A stretch of DNA of 44,177 bases. It comes from an uncultured Crocinitomix sp. Its GTDB lineage: Bacteria > Bacteroidota > Bacteroidia > Flavobacteriales_D > Crocinitomicaceae. Both the position numbers and the translations under genes were made by a program. The notes beneath the pieces were generated by a model that worked only from the letters and a program-made list of their open reading frames with translations, had not been told where the DNA came from and made no database searches. Where the stretch lies: the NCBI GenBank assembly GCA_937136425.1, contig CAKZON010000005.1:1-44177 (forward strand), written 5' to 3'. Below are positions 1 to 8,378 of the stretch, piece by piece. The stretch's first letter is position 1. Each line of letters starts with the position of its first letter.

Positions 1-9
1 AATAGGAGC

Positions 10-1287
10 TTAGCCATGTTTAGTACTTAATTTTGTATAGCTTAAATATCCGAATAATAATAATAAACACCAAAGGCGTGGATAATGAAATACGTAATTA
101 AGCGTTTGCGAGAAATTGATTTCAGGTATATGATGTGCCTGAATAAAGAACGTGGCTAACAATAAAATAACGAATACGATTAAAGATTGTTTAGCCTTTA
201 AACTCATCAACCATTTAAAAATGGAAACAACCGGAATGAGCAAAAACAAAAAATGATACGAAGCTGAAGCCGGAATTAATGCAAAGGCTCCAAAAATAAA
301 GATGGAGGTATTTATTGCTGTAAATATATACGAATCTTGTTTAAAAACTCTAAAACAAGTCCATCCAATACCTAAAAAAACTACCCCTTTAATAATTGGC
401 TTAAGAATTGGCATATCAACCAAAGCAGCAATGTTTGGAACAAACAAGTTATTCAACAAAGAATCAAGCGATTGAAAACCTATTGCAAACTTACCTTGTC
501 CTGATAAATCTCCTTGCATGTGATTGGAGAAAGTAGAAAAATAAGCGGAATAAGCATTTGGCCAAGCCAAATAAGTTGCGCCTAAAACAATAATCAACGT
601 TCCTCCAAAAAACAGAAGCCACTTTTGCTTTAGGATATAAGACTTTAGTCCACCTTTTAAATCTTCATCATTTTTGAAGAGGTAAAAAATAAACAATAGC
701 GGTAAATATTTTAACAAAGCACAAATTCCGACAATGATTGCGGCTAAGTTTTGTTTGGCCTTTAATTGTGCTAAACCAACTGCTTCAATTAAGAAAAAAG
801 TTAAAAGCAAGTAGGCTTGTCCAAAATTAAAATTAGATGCTAAGGGAACAAAGAATAAACTAATTATTAACGCGCTAACGACAATTGGCAGTTTAAATAT
901 ACGTTTAATACGAAAAGGTAATAGAAACAGTAAAAAGACATTAAAAAGTAGCCAAATACGCTTTGCTGTCATAAATTCAATTCCAGATAATGGACGGTAT
1001 AAGAAAGCGGTAATTGGCGGAAATGGAGCAAATTTAGCCCCTTGCTCTACTCCATTTTCTATTGATTTATTAAAGAACCAATCGTTATCATAAAACTGCT
1101 CGATACCTTCTCCTTGACTAACAAGAACAGATGAAACATAATAATTATTGAAATCTCCTGCGGTATTATTCCACCCTGGAAAAACGCCTTTATAGAGTAC
1201 AAATGCTGCTATTAAAAACAACCACAATCCCAACACTATTTTGGCAAAATAAGGATGATTTGTTATGGCGGATTTAAGATTGCCCAC
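10..1287 (-). CDS. GT87-type (DUF2029) multi-pass membrane glycosyltransferase
   Basis: A 425-residue, strongly hydrophobic protein with about ten membrane segments. Near the N-terminus, a first membrane helix is followed by an acidic periplasmic loop (AGDFNNYY) and then FAPFPPITAFLYRPLS. This is the pattern of the GT87 family, polyprenol-phosphate-sugar dependent mannosyltransferase-like enzymes that act on the outer face of the inner membrane. The start is a GTG at 1287, three bases after the stop of the upstream radical-SAM gene; no in-frame ATG lies nearby. It is the last gene of the minus polysaccharide operon. I infer that it adds a sugar from a lipid-phosphate donor after flipping. Its donor and acceptor cannot be read from the sequence. 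Confidence 0.75.
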   Translation of the reverse strand: MGNLKSAITNHPYFAKIVLGLWLFLIAAFVLYKGVFPGWNNTAGDFNNYYVSSVLVSQGEGIEQFYDNDWFFNKSIENGVEQGAKFAPFPPITAFLYRPLSGIEFMTAKRIWLLFNVFLLFLLPFRIKRIFKLPIVVSALIISLFFVPLASNFNFGQAYLLLTFFLIEAVGLAQLKAKQNLAAIIVGICALLKYLPLLFIFYLFKNDEDLKGGLKSYILKQKWLLFFGGTLIIVLGATYLAWPNAYSAYFSTFSNHMQGDLSGQGKFAIGFQSLDSLLNNLFVPNIAALVDMPILKPIIKGVVFLGIGWTCFRVFKQDSYIFTAINTSIFIFGAFALIPASASYHFLFLLIPVVSIFKWLMSLKAKQSLIVFVILLLATFFIQAHHIPEINFSQTLNYVFHYPRLWCLLLLFGYLSYTKLSTKHG

Positions 1288-1290
1288 AGA

Positions 1291-2700
1291 TCAGTTTTTC
1301 TTATTCTTTTTAACAATCCCCTTTAGAACATAAGTTCCTTCAATGGCATGCGTTTTAAATTCTGTCCAGTTAGAAATGTTTGCAAGGCGCTTAAAAATAT
1401 AAGACGGACGAAAATAAAAAGAACGATAAGCTTTGTTTTTAAGTGCTTGTAATTCGTCTCGAGTAAGTTCACCTGTTCCCATGGTTACTTGTTCACCAGA
1501 CTGATCCATAACTTGAACAGATGCATCAATCAATCCATCATTAATAGCCTCTTCTCTAAAAGAAGTATTTGACCTTGGAACCGCCACATTAAAAGAAGCG
1601 TAATCAGCATCAATTTCAATTGCAAATTTTACAGTACTCAAAATTGATTCCTTTGACTGACCAGGCACGCCAATTAAGAATGTACCCAATCGTTGAATTT
1701 TAAGTTCCTTTGCCAATTTAAACGTATGCCTAATTTGATCTACCGTATAATGCTTTTTATAATGCTCTAAACGATCATTCTCTGCCCATTCGACCCCAAA
1801 CATAATGAGTTTACAACCTGCTTTTTTCATTAAAGTAAGTTCAGCTTTATCCACCACGTCCACACGAGAGAAGCACATCCAATTAATGCCATAATCAACC
1901 TCTACCATCCATTCTAACACGGCCTTAGTTATCGCCTTTGATTGATAAAACGTTTGATCTGAAAAATAAATAAATCGATATCCTTCGGCCTTTAAATACT
2001 TTAATTCTTCTATAATTGACTCGGCGGTACGCGTTGTATATGGCAATGTTGACATAATACAAAAAGTACAGGGGTATGGACAAGCATAGTTGGTTAAAAC
2101 CGTTGCAATGGGCTCTGCGTTTGCAAATGGCATGCGATAATTACCTCTAAATAGCTTTTGCTTTGGAACTGGCATATCCAGAGGTTTAGCTCGTTTTGCA
2201 TGTTGCTCAACCACTACTCCATTTTGCAAATAAACAATTCCTTGCGCATCTGTTGGTCGACCTTCGAACCAACACAAGGCTCCATTGCTATAAAAATTAG
2301 TTATAATTAAATCCAACCAACTATAAGATGCTAGTTTTTCTGCAAACTCTTCTAATAAAGCATCTCCAGAACAAGCAATTTTCACACTTGGAATTTTCTC
2401 TTTTAACAAAGCATAAAAAGGTGCATCTTCTTCTAAACTTACTGACCCAACCATCCCTATCACCAGTTCTGGTTTAAAGTCAATAACCTCCTTGATTGCT
2501 TGCTCAATTGACTTTTTTTCAGCTATTGCATCAATGACTTTTAGATTATAATGCGCTGAATCAAATTGTGCGGTTTGCATCAATAAATCAACAGGCTGCG
2601 GCAAGTAATAAGCTTTTGAAACCTTTGAGCAATAATAGTCTCGAATGTAGATTTTATCACCCGGAGGATTAAGAAATAATATGTTCTTTTTTACTGCCAT
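1291..2700 (-). CDS. B12-binding-type radical SAM protein
   Basis: A 469-residue protein. The N-terminal ~150 residues look like a Rossmann-type cobalamin-binding domain (NILFLNPPG at the start, later LVIGMVGSVS). The radical-SAM cluster motif CxxxCxxC is at C207, C211 and C214 (sequence ACPYPCTFC). The usual cobalamin-ligand motif DxHxxG is not visible, which is common in this large class. These enzymes bind a 4Fe-4S cluster and SAM, and many methylate unreactive carbons. The start is ATG 2700, five bases after the GT9 stop, and the next gene follows three bases downstream, so it is an inner gene of the operon. The substrate is unknown; the glycan or lipid context suggests a sugar or polyprenyl/lipid substrate. 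Confidence 0.85.
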   Translation of the reverse strand: MAVKKNILFLNPPGDKIYIRDYYCSKVSKAYYLPQPVDLLMQTAQFDSAHYNLKVIDAIAEKKSIEQAIKEVIDFKPELVIGMVGSVSLEEDAPFYALLKEKIPSVKIACSGDALLEEFAEKLASYSWLDLIITNFYSNGALCWFEGRPTDAQGIVYLQNGVVVEQHAKRAKPLDMPVPKQKLFRGNYRMPFANAEPIATVLTNYACPYPCTFCIMSTLPYTTRTAESIIEELKYLKAEGYRFIYFSDQTFYQSKAITKAVLEWMVEVDYGINWMCFSRVDVVDKAELTLMKKAGCKLIMFGVEWAENDRLEHYKKHYTVDQIRHTFKLAKELKIQRLGTFLIGVPGQSKESILSTVKFAIEIDADYASFNVAVPRSNTSFREEAINDGLIDASVQVMDQSGEQVTMGTGELTRDELQALKNKAYRSFYFRPSYIFKRLANISNWTEFKTHAIEGTYVLKGIVKKNKKN

Positions 2701-2705
2701 TTATA

Positions 2706-3830
2706 TTAATGCGAATCAATATTAGTTTTTTTAGCTGAAGATTCAACAAAATCTTTGATTTTACCTACCATCTGCTCTGTTTCTTGCATATGAAAACAGG
2801 TTAAATCTCCAGCACAAGCCTTTGCAACCTTTGATTTTGGATTTATAAAACAAGGTGAGCAAACTTCTTTTGAAACTAAGTTCAGCATAGTATCAGAATT
2901 GGAATACCCCACCATTTCTGCAGATGTTGGTCCCCAAATACCCACTGTTTTTGCACCGAAATAATTTGCAAAGTGAATAGGACCAGAATCATTCGTAATT
3001 ATTAAGTCAACATTTTGAATGGTATTTAATAATTCATTTAAACTTTGTTGTCCTGATAGGTTGCGAATATTTTCAGAATTGACTCCCTCTTTTTCTAATT
3101 GATTAATAAAGCCTTCAACACGATTGATCTCTGATTTAGCCCCTGTCAACAAAAATATCCACGCAGGAAATTCAGCATGTAATTTTGTGACCAATCCAGC
3201 ATATTTAGACAATGGAAACATACGTTCAGGCAAGTAAGCTCCTGCATTTACATTTATAATGACTTGATTTGAATGCGTCGTTTTAACGTCATGTTTCGCT
3301 GCATTTAACGCACCTTTACCAAACATTTCTACAATACTATCAATTGCAGGTTTATCGATTAATGAAACGAAAGATTGATTACCAATTTTCTTATTCATTC
3401 CTTTAAAATAAAAGCCTGAAGAAGGCTTTCTAATTGCCAAAATCACTCTAAATATTCCTGAAAAATTGGATGAACGCTCCATGTCCAATACATGTACGCC
3501 CTTTTGCTTCCAAACGTGAAAAATGGTTTTAAAATAATCCGTAATAAAATAAAGCGGATTAGCGGAGCGAATATAGATCGCATTGAGTTGCAATTCATCA
3601 ATAATAGGCTTATTACTTTTTAGCGTTATAAAAGTAACCTTACTTTCATCAACTGCCGAGTTCTTTATAACGTAAGCAATTCGTGTCAAACTTCCCAATC
3701 CAAAAAACTTAATGACATAAAATTGATCCGTTTCCTTTACCTTTTTAGGAAGGATACATTTGATCCACTTAATTATAAAATAGAATGGCTGCAATAATCT
3801 ATCCGCAAATATTAATGTTGCATGCCCCAT
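2706..3830 (-). CDS. Glycosyltransferase family 9 (heptosyltransferase-like)
   Basis: A 374-residue protein. It carries the GT9 signature NDSGPIHFA (residues 280-288) followed by GIWGPTS (297-303), plus GLGSLTR at 44-50, which replaces the family's usual glycine-rich N-terminal donor-domain loop. A four-cysteine tail (C324, C327, C339, C345) follows. GT9 enzymes such as WaaC and WaaF transfer heptose from ADP-heptose in LPS core synthesis at the cytoplasmic face. The ATG at 3830 overlaps the upstream stop by one base (TAATG), which supports both the start and translational coupling. The donor sugar here is not proven to be heptose. Confidence 0.85.
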   Translation of the reverse strand: MGHATLIFADRLLQPFYFIIKWIKCILPKKVKETDQFYVIKFFGLGSLTRIAYVIKNSAVDESKVTFITLKSNKPIIDELQLNAIYIRSANPLYFITDYFKTIFHVWKQKGVHVLDMERSSNFSGIFRVILAIRKPSSGFYFKGMNKKIGNQSFVSLIDKPAIDSIVEMFGKGALNAAKHDVKTTHSNQVIINVNAGAYLPERMFPLSKYAGLVTKLHAEFPAWIFLLTGAKSEINRVEGFINQLEKEGVNSENIRNLSGQQSLNELLNTIQNVDLIITNDSGPIHFANYFGAKTVGIWGPTSAEMVGYSNSDTMLNLVSKEVCSPCFINPKSKVAKACAGDLTCFHMQETEQMVGKIKDFVESSAKKTNIDSH

Positions 3831-5203
3831 TAACGCGCCAATAATTTTAACATTAATCCGCTTAAACGCACTTTAAGTATCGTTTTGAGTCGTTTTTTAT
3901 TCGCTTTTTCTTCTCGTTTTAAACGTACCCTATTATAAATATACCTTACTGCATAAGTATAAAAACGATCACTGTATCTGCGTTTGAAATCAATTTGACG
4001 ATCAGTACTTGTAAACCAATTTGGTTGTTCAGTTATTGACGCCTCAATTTCGGTATACAAAGCTGTTCCTTTAATAGGATAACTTTTTGTTATTGTAAAT
4101 TGATCAGGCAAAGCTTTTTCAAGATACGCGGCGGTTTTTAAAATATCTTCATATTCTTCTCCAGGATAACCGACCATTATAAAAGTTCCAGTCTCAATAC
4201 CTGCTTCACGCGTAGCTATCAATTGGTCGCAAACCAAATTCACATCCACTCTGCGATCCATAGCATCAATCACTTTTTGTGATCCACTTTCCGCACCAAT
4301 CCAAACACGAACGCAGCCTGTATCTTTTAAAATTCCAATAATTTCTTCATTCATACGCTCAGCACGTGTAATGCACTCGTACTGAATCTTTAATCCTGTT
4401 TTTTGAATTTCTTCTGCAAAACCACGCATCCACTTGTGGCTTACGGTAAAAACATCATCAACAAACCAAAATGTATCAGGCTGATATGTTTCCATTAAAA
4501 TAGATAATTCTTCTACCACCTTTTTAGGAGAACGGCGGCGATAACTTTGCCCGTAAACAGCTGTACTGCACCATTTACAAGTATATGGACAGCCACGTTG
4601 CGTACTTACATTCAATGCGCTTTTACCATGTGCGGATTTCCATGTTTCCAGATATTTAGCAATGGGAAAAGCTGCACGATTTGGCAAGGGTAATTCATCT
4701 AAATCTTTTACTTTTTGTCGGGGTGGATTCGTTTTCATTTCTTCTCCATCCATATAAACCAACCCTGTAATTTCATTTGTAGGTTCGTCATTTAGCAAGG
4801 CTGCAGTCAATTCAAAAAAAGTTTCTTCTCCTTCTCCAATAATCAAATAATCTCCCCCGGCTTTTAAATAATTGGCTTTATTATAAGTTATATCGGGCCC
4901 TCCTAATACTATTTTGGTATCTCTTAGGTCAGCTTCAGCTTTAATAAACTGAATGAGCTGTATGATTTTGACCTTGGTCATCAAATTCACATAAAATGCA
5001 ATTACTTTTGGTTTACTTGCAAGCACTTCTTTTTTCCACGCGGCTTCAGAAGAAAAAGTGGTATCTAATACTTTATGTTGAACACCTTTATCATTCAAAT
5101 AAGCAGACAAATACAGTATACCCAAAGGTGGATAAGGCCGCATGATTTTTTTCTCAATTGGATCCTCTTCTAAAAAATAGCCGTGTGTTAATAGAATGCT
5201 CAT
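3830..5203 (-). CDS. B12-binding-type radical SAM protein (second)
   Basis: A 457-residue protein from ATG 5203. I chose this start because it forms an ATGA overlap with the upstream methyltransferase stop and has GGAGAG just before it; a start 36 bases earlier is possible. Residues ~1-150 form a cobalamin-binding-like Rossmann domain (PPLGILYLSAYL, VLGGPD, GEGE). The cluster motif is C205, C209, C212 (GCPYTCKWCS), followed by WFVDDVFTV and GAESGSQKVIDAMDR, which are typical of the B12-radical SAM class also seen in methylthiotransferase-like folds. No DxHxxG is visible. It is paralogous to, but clearly different from, the 1291-2700 gene. The product is unknown; a C-methylase or other radical tailoring enzyme is the likely role. 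Confidence 0.87.
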   Translation of the reverse strand: MSILLTHGYFLEEDPIEKKIMRPYPPLGILYLSAYLNDKGVQHKVLDTTFSSEAAWKKEVLASKPKVIAFYVNLMTKVKIIQLIQFIKAEADLRDTKIVLGGPDITYNKANYLKAGGDYLIIGEGEETFFELTAALLNDEPTNEITGLVYMDGEEMKTNPPRQKVKDLDELPLPNRAAFPIAKYLETWKSAHGKSALNVSTQRGCPYTCKWCSTAVYGQSYRRRSPKKVVEELSILMETYQPDTFWFVDDVFTVSHKWMRGFAEEIQKTGLKIQYECITRAERMNEEIIGILKDTGCVRVWIGAESGSQKVIDAMDRRVDVNLVCDQLIATREAGIETGTFIMVGYPGEEYEDILKTAAYLEKALPDQFTITKSYPIKGTALYTEIEASITEQPNWFTSTDRQIDFKRRYSDRFYTYAVRYIYNRVRLKREEKANKKRLKTILKVRLSGLMLKLLAR

Positions 5204-5985
5204 TTTTTCTCTCCAATTATAATATAATGATCTGACCAACCTGACAAAAACGATAAACGTCCAGCTAATTTTTCTAGCCTGTTTAAGAAGTTTAATAGGG
5301 ATAATTTGTTTTTAAAAAATTCTTCTAAATAAGAAGGTGGCAGAAAAAAAGCAACAGGTTTAACCTTCTCAATATGATATGAATTCTTTAAAATGCGTTT
5401 TACAAATCGTGGTGAATGATAAAATGTTTCAACCATGGTTCCGTCAACATTTATGGCAACACCTTTGGCAGTATTCCTTCTAAACAGTTGCCTAAACTTA
5501 AATTTTGACACTAAATAAAGCCCTTCCATAAAACAAAAACGTGGCATAATTACCCAAACAATTAAATCTCCTTTTTTTTGTTTTTCGCCCACAGTTCTTG
5601 CAATAGCTTTTAATTCATCTCCAGATGCGCAATTTAAACCTCCAAAATTTGAGAATAACGCATCTGCATTTATAGTTTGTTCGGCTAGTTTTGAAAAATC
5701 TAACTGATAAAAATGAATGTCTTTATTTCTTTTAGTCTGCGCTTCTTCAATCATTTTACCAGACCGATCAGTCGCCGTAACTTTTAACCCTTTTTCATGA
5801 AAATAATTGGCATCTGCTCCTGTTCCACAATTAATTTCAAATAACGACTTAGTCCTTTTAAAAAAATCAATTTTTGACAACCAGAAATAAACACGATCAC
5901 GTTGACGCCTACCAATATGACTATTCGTAAAAGTCGAATCATAGGATGGGGCAGCATTATCAAACAGTTCTTTATCTTCCAGCAT
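5200..5985 (-). CDS. Class I SAM-dependent methyltransferase
   Basis: A 261-residue protein from ATG 5985. This start lies 10 bases after the upstream stop, and the sequence MLEDKELFDNAAPSYDS is the usual N-terminus of small methyltransferases; an 18-codon longer reading is unlikely because it would overlap the upstream gene. Motif I is E50-INCGTGAD (50-58), followed by ATDRS with acidic D73. This is a ubiE/Methyltransf_11-like Rossmann fold. It ends in an ATGA overlap with the next radical-SAM gene, which implies coupled translation. It probably O- or N-methylates a glycan or lipid intermediate; the acceptor is unknown. Confidence 0.83.
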   Translation of the reverse strand: MLEDKELFDNAAPSYDSTFTNSHIGRRQRDRVYFWLSKIDFFKRTKSLFEINCGTGADANYFHEKGLKVTATDRSGKMIEEAQTKRNKDIHFYQLDFSKLAEQTINADALFSNFGGLNCASGDELKAIARTVGEKQKKGDLIVWVIMPRFCFMEGLYLVSKFKFRQLFRRNTAKGVAINVDGTMVETFYHSPRFVKRILKNSYHIEKVKPVAFFLPPSYLEEFFKNKLSLLNFLNRLEKLAGRLSFLSGWSDHYIIIGEKK

Positions 5986-5995
5986 TATACCTGAT

Positions 5996-7075
5996 TTAAA
6001 AAGCACTACAACATCTACTGCATCCTTGAAATAATCCACCTGCTTTATGCAAGTCTCCTCTTAACTGTTTTAATTTGGCAGACTTCCAGATATCATTTAA
6101 ATCTTCTTTATAAATATCGCCAATCGTCATATTATAGCAACGCCCATGTGCTGGAATTGCGCTTCCGTCAGACTTAATCATTACGCTATTAAAAACAGCA
6201 CCACAATGACTTCCAATAACTCTTTCAGGTTCTAAATAATACCTTTTTAGTTCGTCCATCTCTGTTATTTCTGGTGAGAAATAGGTTGTAAATGGATAAG
6301 CTGCATTTTTTATCTGATGAATCTCTTTTAGTAATAAATCTAAATCCATATTACTAAAATCTATTATGTCCAGATTTGATTCGGAAGATGGATAAAGAGC
6401 TCCCCATTTTGATGCGTTATGAACTTGTGCAGATTTAAGGCTATTAAACTGCGTATGCATAAACGCAAATTCATCTACCCCCAAATGCTTTAAAGACTCA
6501 ATGAGGTTGACAAGCTCACCAATATTCCACTCTGTAATGGCGCAAATAACTGTTATTTTAGGGCAATTCTCATCTGCTTTTAAAACTTCAATTCCTTCAA
6601 TTGCTTTTTGAAAAGATTTTTTATGACCTCTAATTTCATTATGGATATCCTGCGGCCCATCTAATGAAACAAATAGCTCATCTAACTTGGCAGCTAATAG
6701 ATGCGGGGCTTTACTCTTTAATGTTAATGCATTGGTTGTAACAGTTGTCCACAAGTTTTTTTCACGCGCATATAATAATGATGAAGCTAAATGCGGATAA
6801 ACCAATGGTTCTGTAAATGCATAAGCTAACTTAGCCGAAGGATAATACTTTGCAGTTTGATCAATAATCTTAAAAATCAAATCCTCTGGCATGTTTAAAG
6901 GATGTGTTCCAACCAAATTTTGAGCAAAATTACTCTCTAGATTCTGGTTTCCAACATCACACATTTTACAATGCAAATTACAGACGTTATTAACTCCTAG
7001 AACTACCCATTCTGGCGCAAAAAAGAAATTTTTTGGAGCAATTTTTTTATTTAGCTTTTTTAAATAGGTCGTCAT
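5996..7075 (-). CDS. Radical SAM protein with SPASM-type C-terminus
   Basis: A 359-residue protein. The radical-SAM motif is C32, C36, C39 (NVCNLHCKMCDVG). The C-terminus has a SPASM-like cysteine set: SHCGAVFNS, then GRCYNMTIGDIY, then GCSRCCSAF at the very end. SPASM proteins carry extra iron-sulfur clusters and modify peptides, sugars (for example dehydrogenases such as BtrN) or enzymes. I chose ATG 7075 over the TTG at 7078. It overlaps the flippase gene upstream by 29 bases, an unusually long overlap. Its protein ends abruptly after the last cysteines, which leaves a short SPASM domain. The substrate is not predictable. Confidence 0.85.
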   Translation of the reverse strand: MTTYLKKLNKKIAPKNFFFAPEWVVLGVNNVCNLHCKMCDVGNQNLESNFAQNLVGTHPLNMPEDLIFKIIDQTAKYYPSAKLAYAFTEPLVYPHLASSLLYAREKNLWTTVTTNALTLKSKAPHLLAAKLDELFVSLDGPQDIHNEIRGHKKSFQKAIEGIEVLKADENCPKITVICAITEWNIGELVNLIESLKHLGVDEFAFMHTQFNSLKSAQVHNASKWGALYPSSESNLDIIDFSNMDLDLLLKEIHQIKNAAYPFTTYFSPEITEMDELKRYYLEPERVIGSHCGAVFNSVMIKSDGSAIPAHGRCYNMTIGDIYKEDLNDIWKSAKLKQLRGDLHKAGGLFQGCSRCCSAF

Positions 7076-8273
7076 CAATTTTTTTTCTGAGGTAGAGGAA
7101 CATGGCTACTAGTTGTGCTACTGAGTTTGCAATTAACACTCCTAAAATCCCTACATCCAAAGATAATAAAACTAATGACAGAATAAAGTTAAAGCATAAA
7201 CTAACCAAACATATGAGAAGCACAGTGCGTTCTGCCTTCTGTTTAAACAGATAAAAGATGTGCATTACGTAAACGTAAGATGGCCATCCAATAAAGAATC
7301 CTGCCAATAATTCGAGTGGAGATAATTCTATTTCAAAAAACAGACTTAAAGCCCAATATATTGCTGCAACAACAATAGCATTAAGTACAAAGCCTACCCA
7401 TACCATGCGCTGTTTTAACGAACGAATGCTCAATGCTTTCATTCTATAAATATTTTTTAAATAAGGCAAAAGCAAAATCGTTGCAATGGATTGAGAAAAA
7501 ATAAAAAAGCCTGAAATGATCTGATATTCACCTAAAAGTGCGTCGTTATGAAAAAAGCCGAACAAGTATAAATCTACCTTTGATTGCATAAATCCGGCGC
7601 AGCCCATTAAAAAAAAGGGCAGACTTAAAAGCAAAAGCCGTGCATCAAATTGCACCTTAGAAAATCGGAAATAGGAAAGATAAATTAAGGCATACACTGC
7701 GGCCTTTAAAACTTGGCTTAATGCATAGTAATAAACTAAACCTGCAACAGTTAATTCTTGCGAAGAACTTAAAATAAGGAAAACAAGCAACGAAAAACCT
7801 AAAAGTTCAGTGAGTATAACTTTGCCAAAATCACGCTTATAAGTGTAGACAGGAATAAATGCATTATTGATAAACCCTGCAATTAACCAAAGTATAAAAT
7901 AAAGTTGAGTTTCTACATCAAAAAAGAACGGTACAACGGCAATAGTAACCAATAACAATGGCACGCGAGCCATAAGGTGAGCCTGCCAAACATTAATCAA
8001 TTCTTTAGGTTTTTCACTAAACGCACGCGATAAAAAATCTTTGCTTCCCCAGTTGGATATAAGTGTTGCTAAGTAAAAGAACAGCAAATAATCAACAAAT
8101 CCGCCCCACAATGATTTAGAGTGAAACCGAACTACCAAATAGGAAAAAACTATGAATATGACAGGAGTAAGAATAGTTCGAATACCGTTCAGTAAAATGG
8201 GATAAAACCGCCGCACTAATTTTTTCCGATCATGTTTATATACGGTATTTGAATCGCCATTTTGCCCTTCCAT
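7047..8273 (-). CDS. Polysaccharide flippase (Wzx/MATE-like)
   Basis: A 408-residue protein with about twelve hydrophobic segments after a basic cytoplasmic N-terminus (KHDRKKLVRRFYPILLNG). This matches the polysaccharide-export flippases of the MOP superfamily, which move undecaprenyl-linked repeat units across the inner membrane. The start is taken as ATG 8273; a TTG 30 bases earlier is also open. It is the first gene of the minus operon, facing the plus operon across about 105 bases. A second flippase is encoded at 9417-10718, so the locus may export two different lipid-linked glycans. Confidence 0.8.
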   Translation of the reverse strand: MEGQNGDSNTVYKHDRKKLVRRFYPILLNGIRTILTPVIFIVFSYLVVRFHSKSLWGGFVDYLLFFYLATLISNWGSKDFLSRAFSEKPKELINVWQAHLMARVPLLLVTIAVVPFFFDVETQLYFILWLIAGFINNAFIPVYTYKRDFGKVILTELLGFSLLVFLILSSSQELTVAGLVYYYALSQVLKAAVYALIYLSYFRFSKVQFDARLLLLSLPFFLMGCAGFMQSKVDLYLFGFFHNDALLGEYQIISGFFIFSQSIATILLLPYLKNIYRMKALSIRSLKQRMVWVGFVLNAIVVAAIYWALSLFFEIELSPLELLAGFFIGWPSYVYVMHIFYLFKQKAERTVLLICLVSLCFNFILSLVLLSLDVGILGVLIANSVAQLVAMFLYLRKKIDDDLFKKAK

Positions 8274-8378
8274 TCTCACCAAATATAGTGCTTTTTGTAT
8301 CAACCAAATTTAGGCTGCTTAGAATTATTCGAATAAATAAATTATCTTAGTCAATTATACTAAATCAACCATTGAATT
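8274..8378. promoter_or_regulatory. Divergent promoter region between the two polysaccharide operons
   Basis: 105 bases of very AT-rich sequence separate the starts of the minus operon (8273) and the plus operon (8379). Both promoters must lie here or inside the neighbouring starts, because the next upstream genes all run away from it. I found only imperfect matches to the Bacteroidota -7 box TAnnTTTG (for example TATCTTAG near 8342), so no exact promoter is assigned. Confidence 0.5.
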
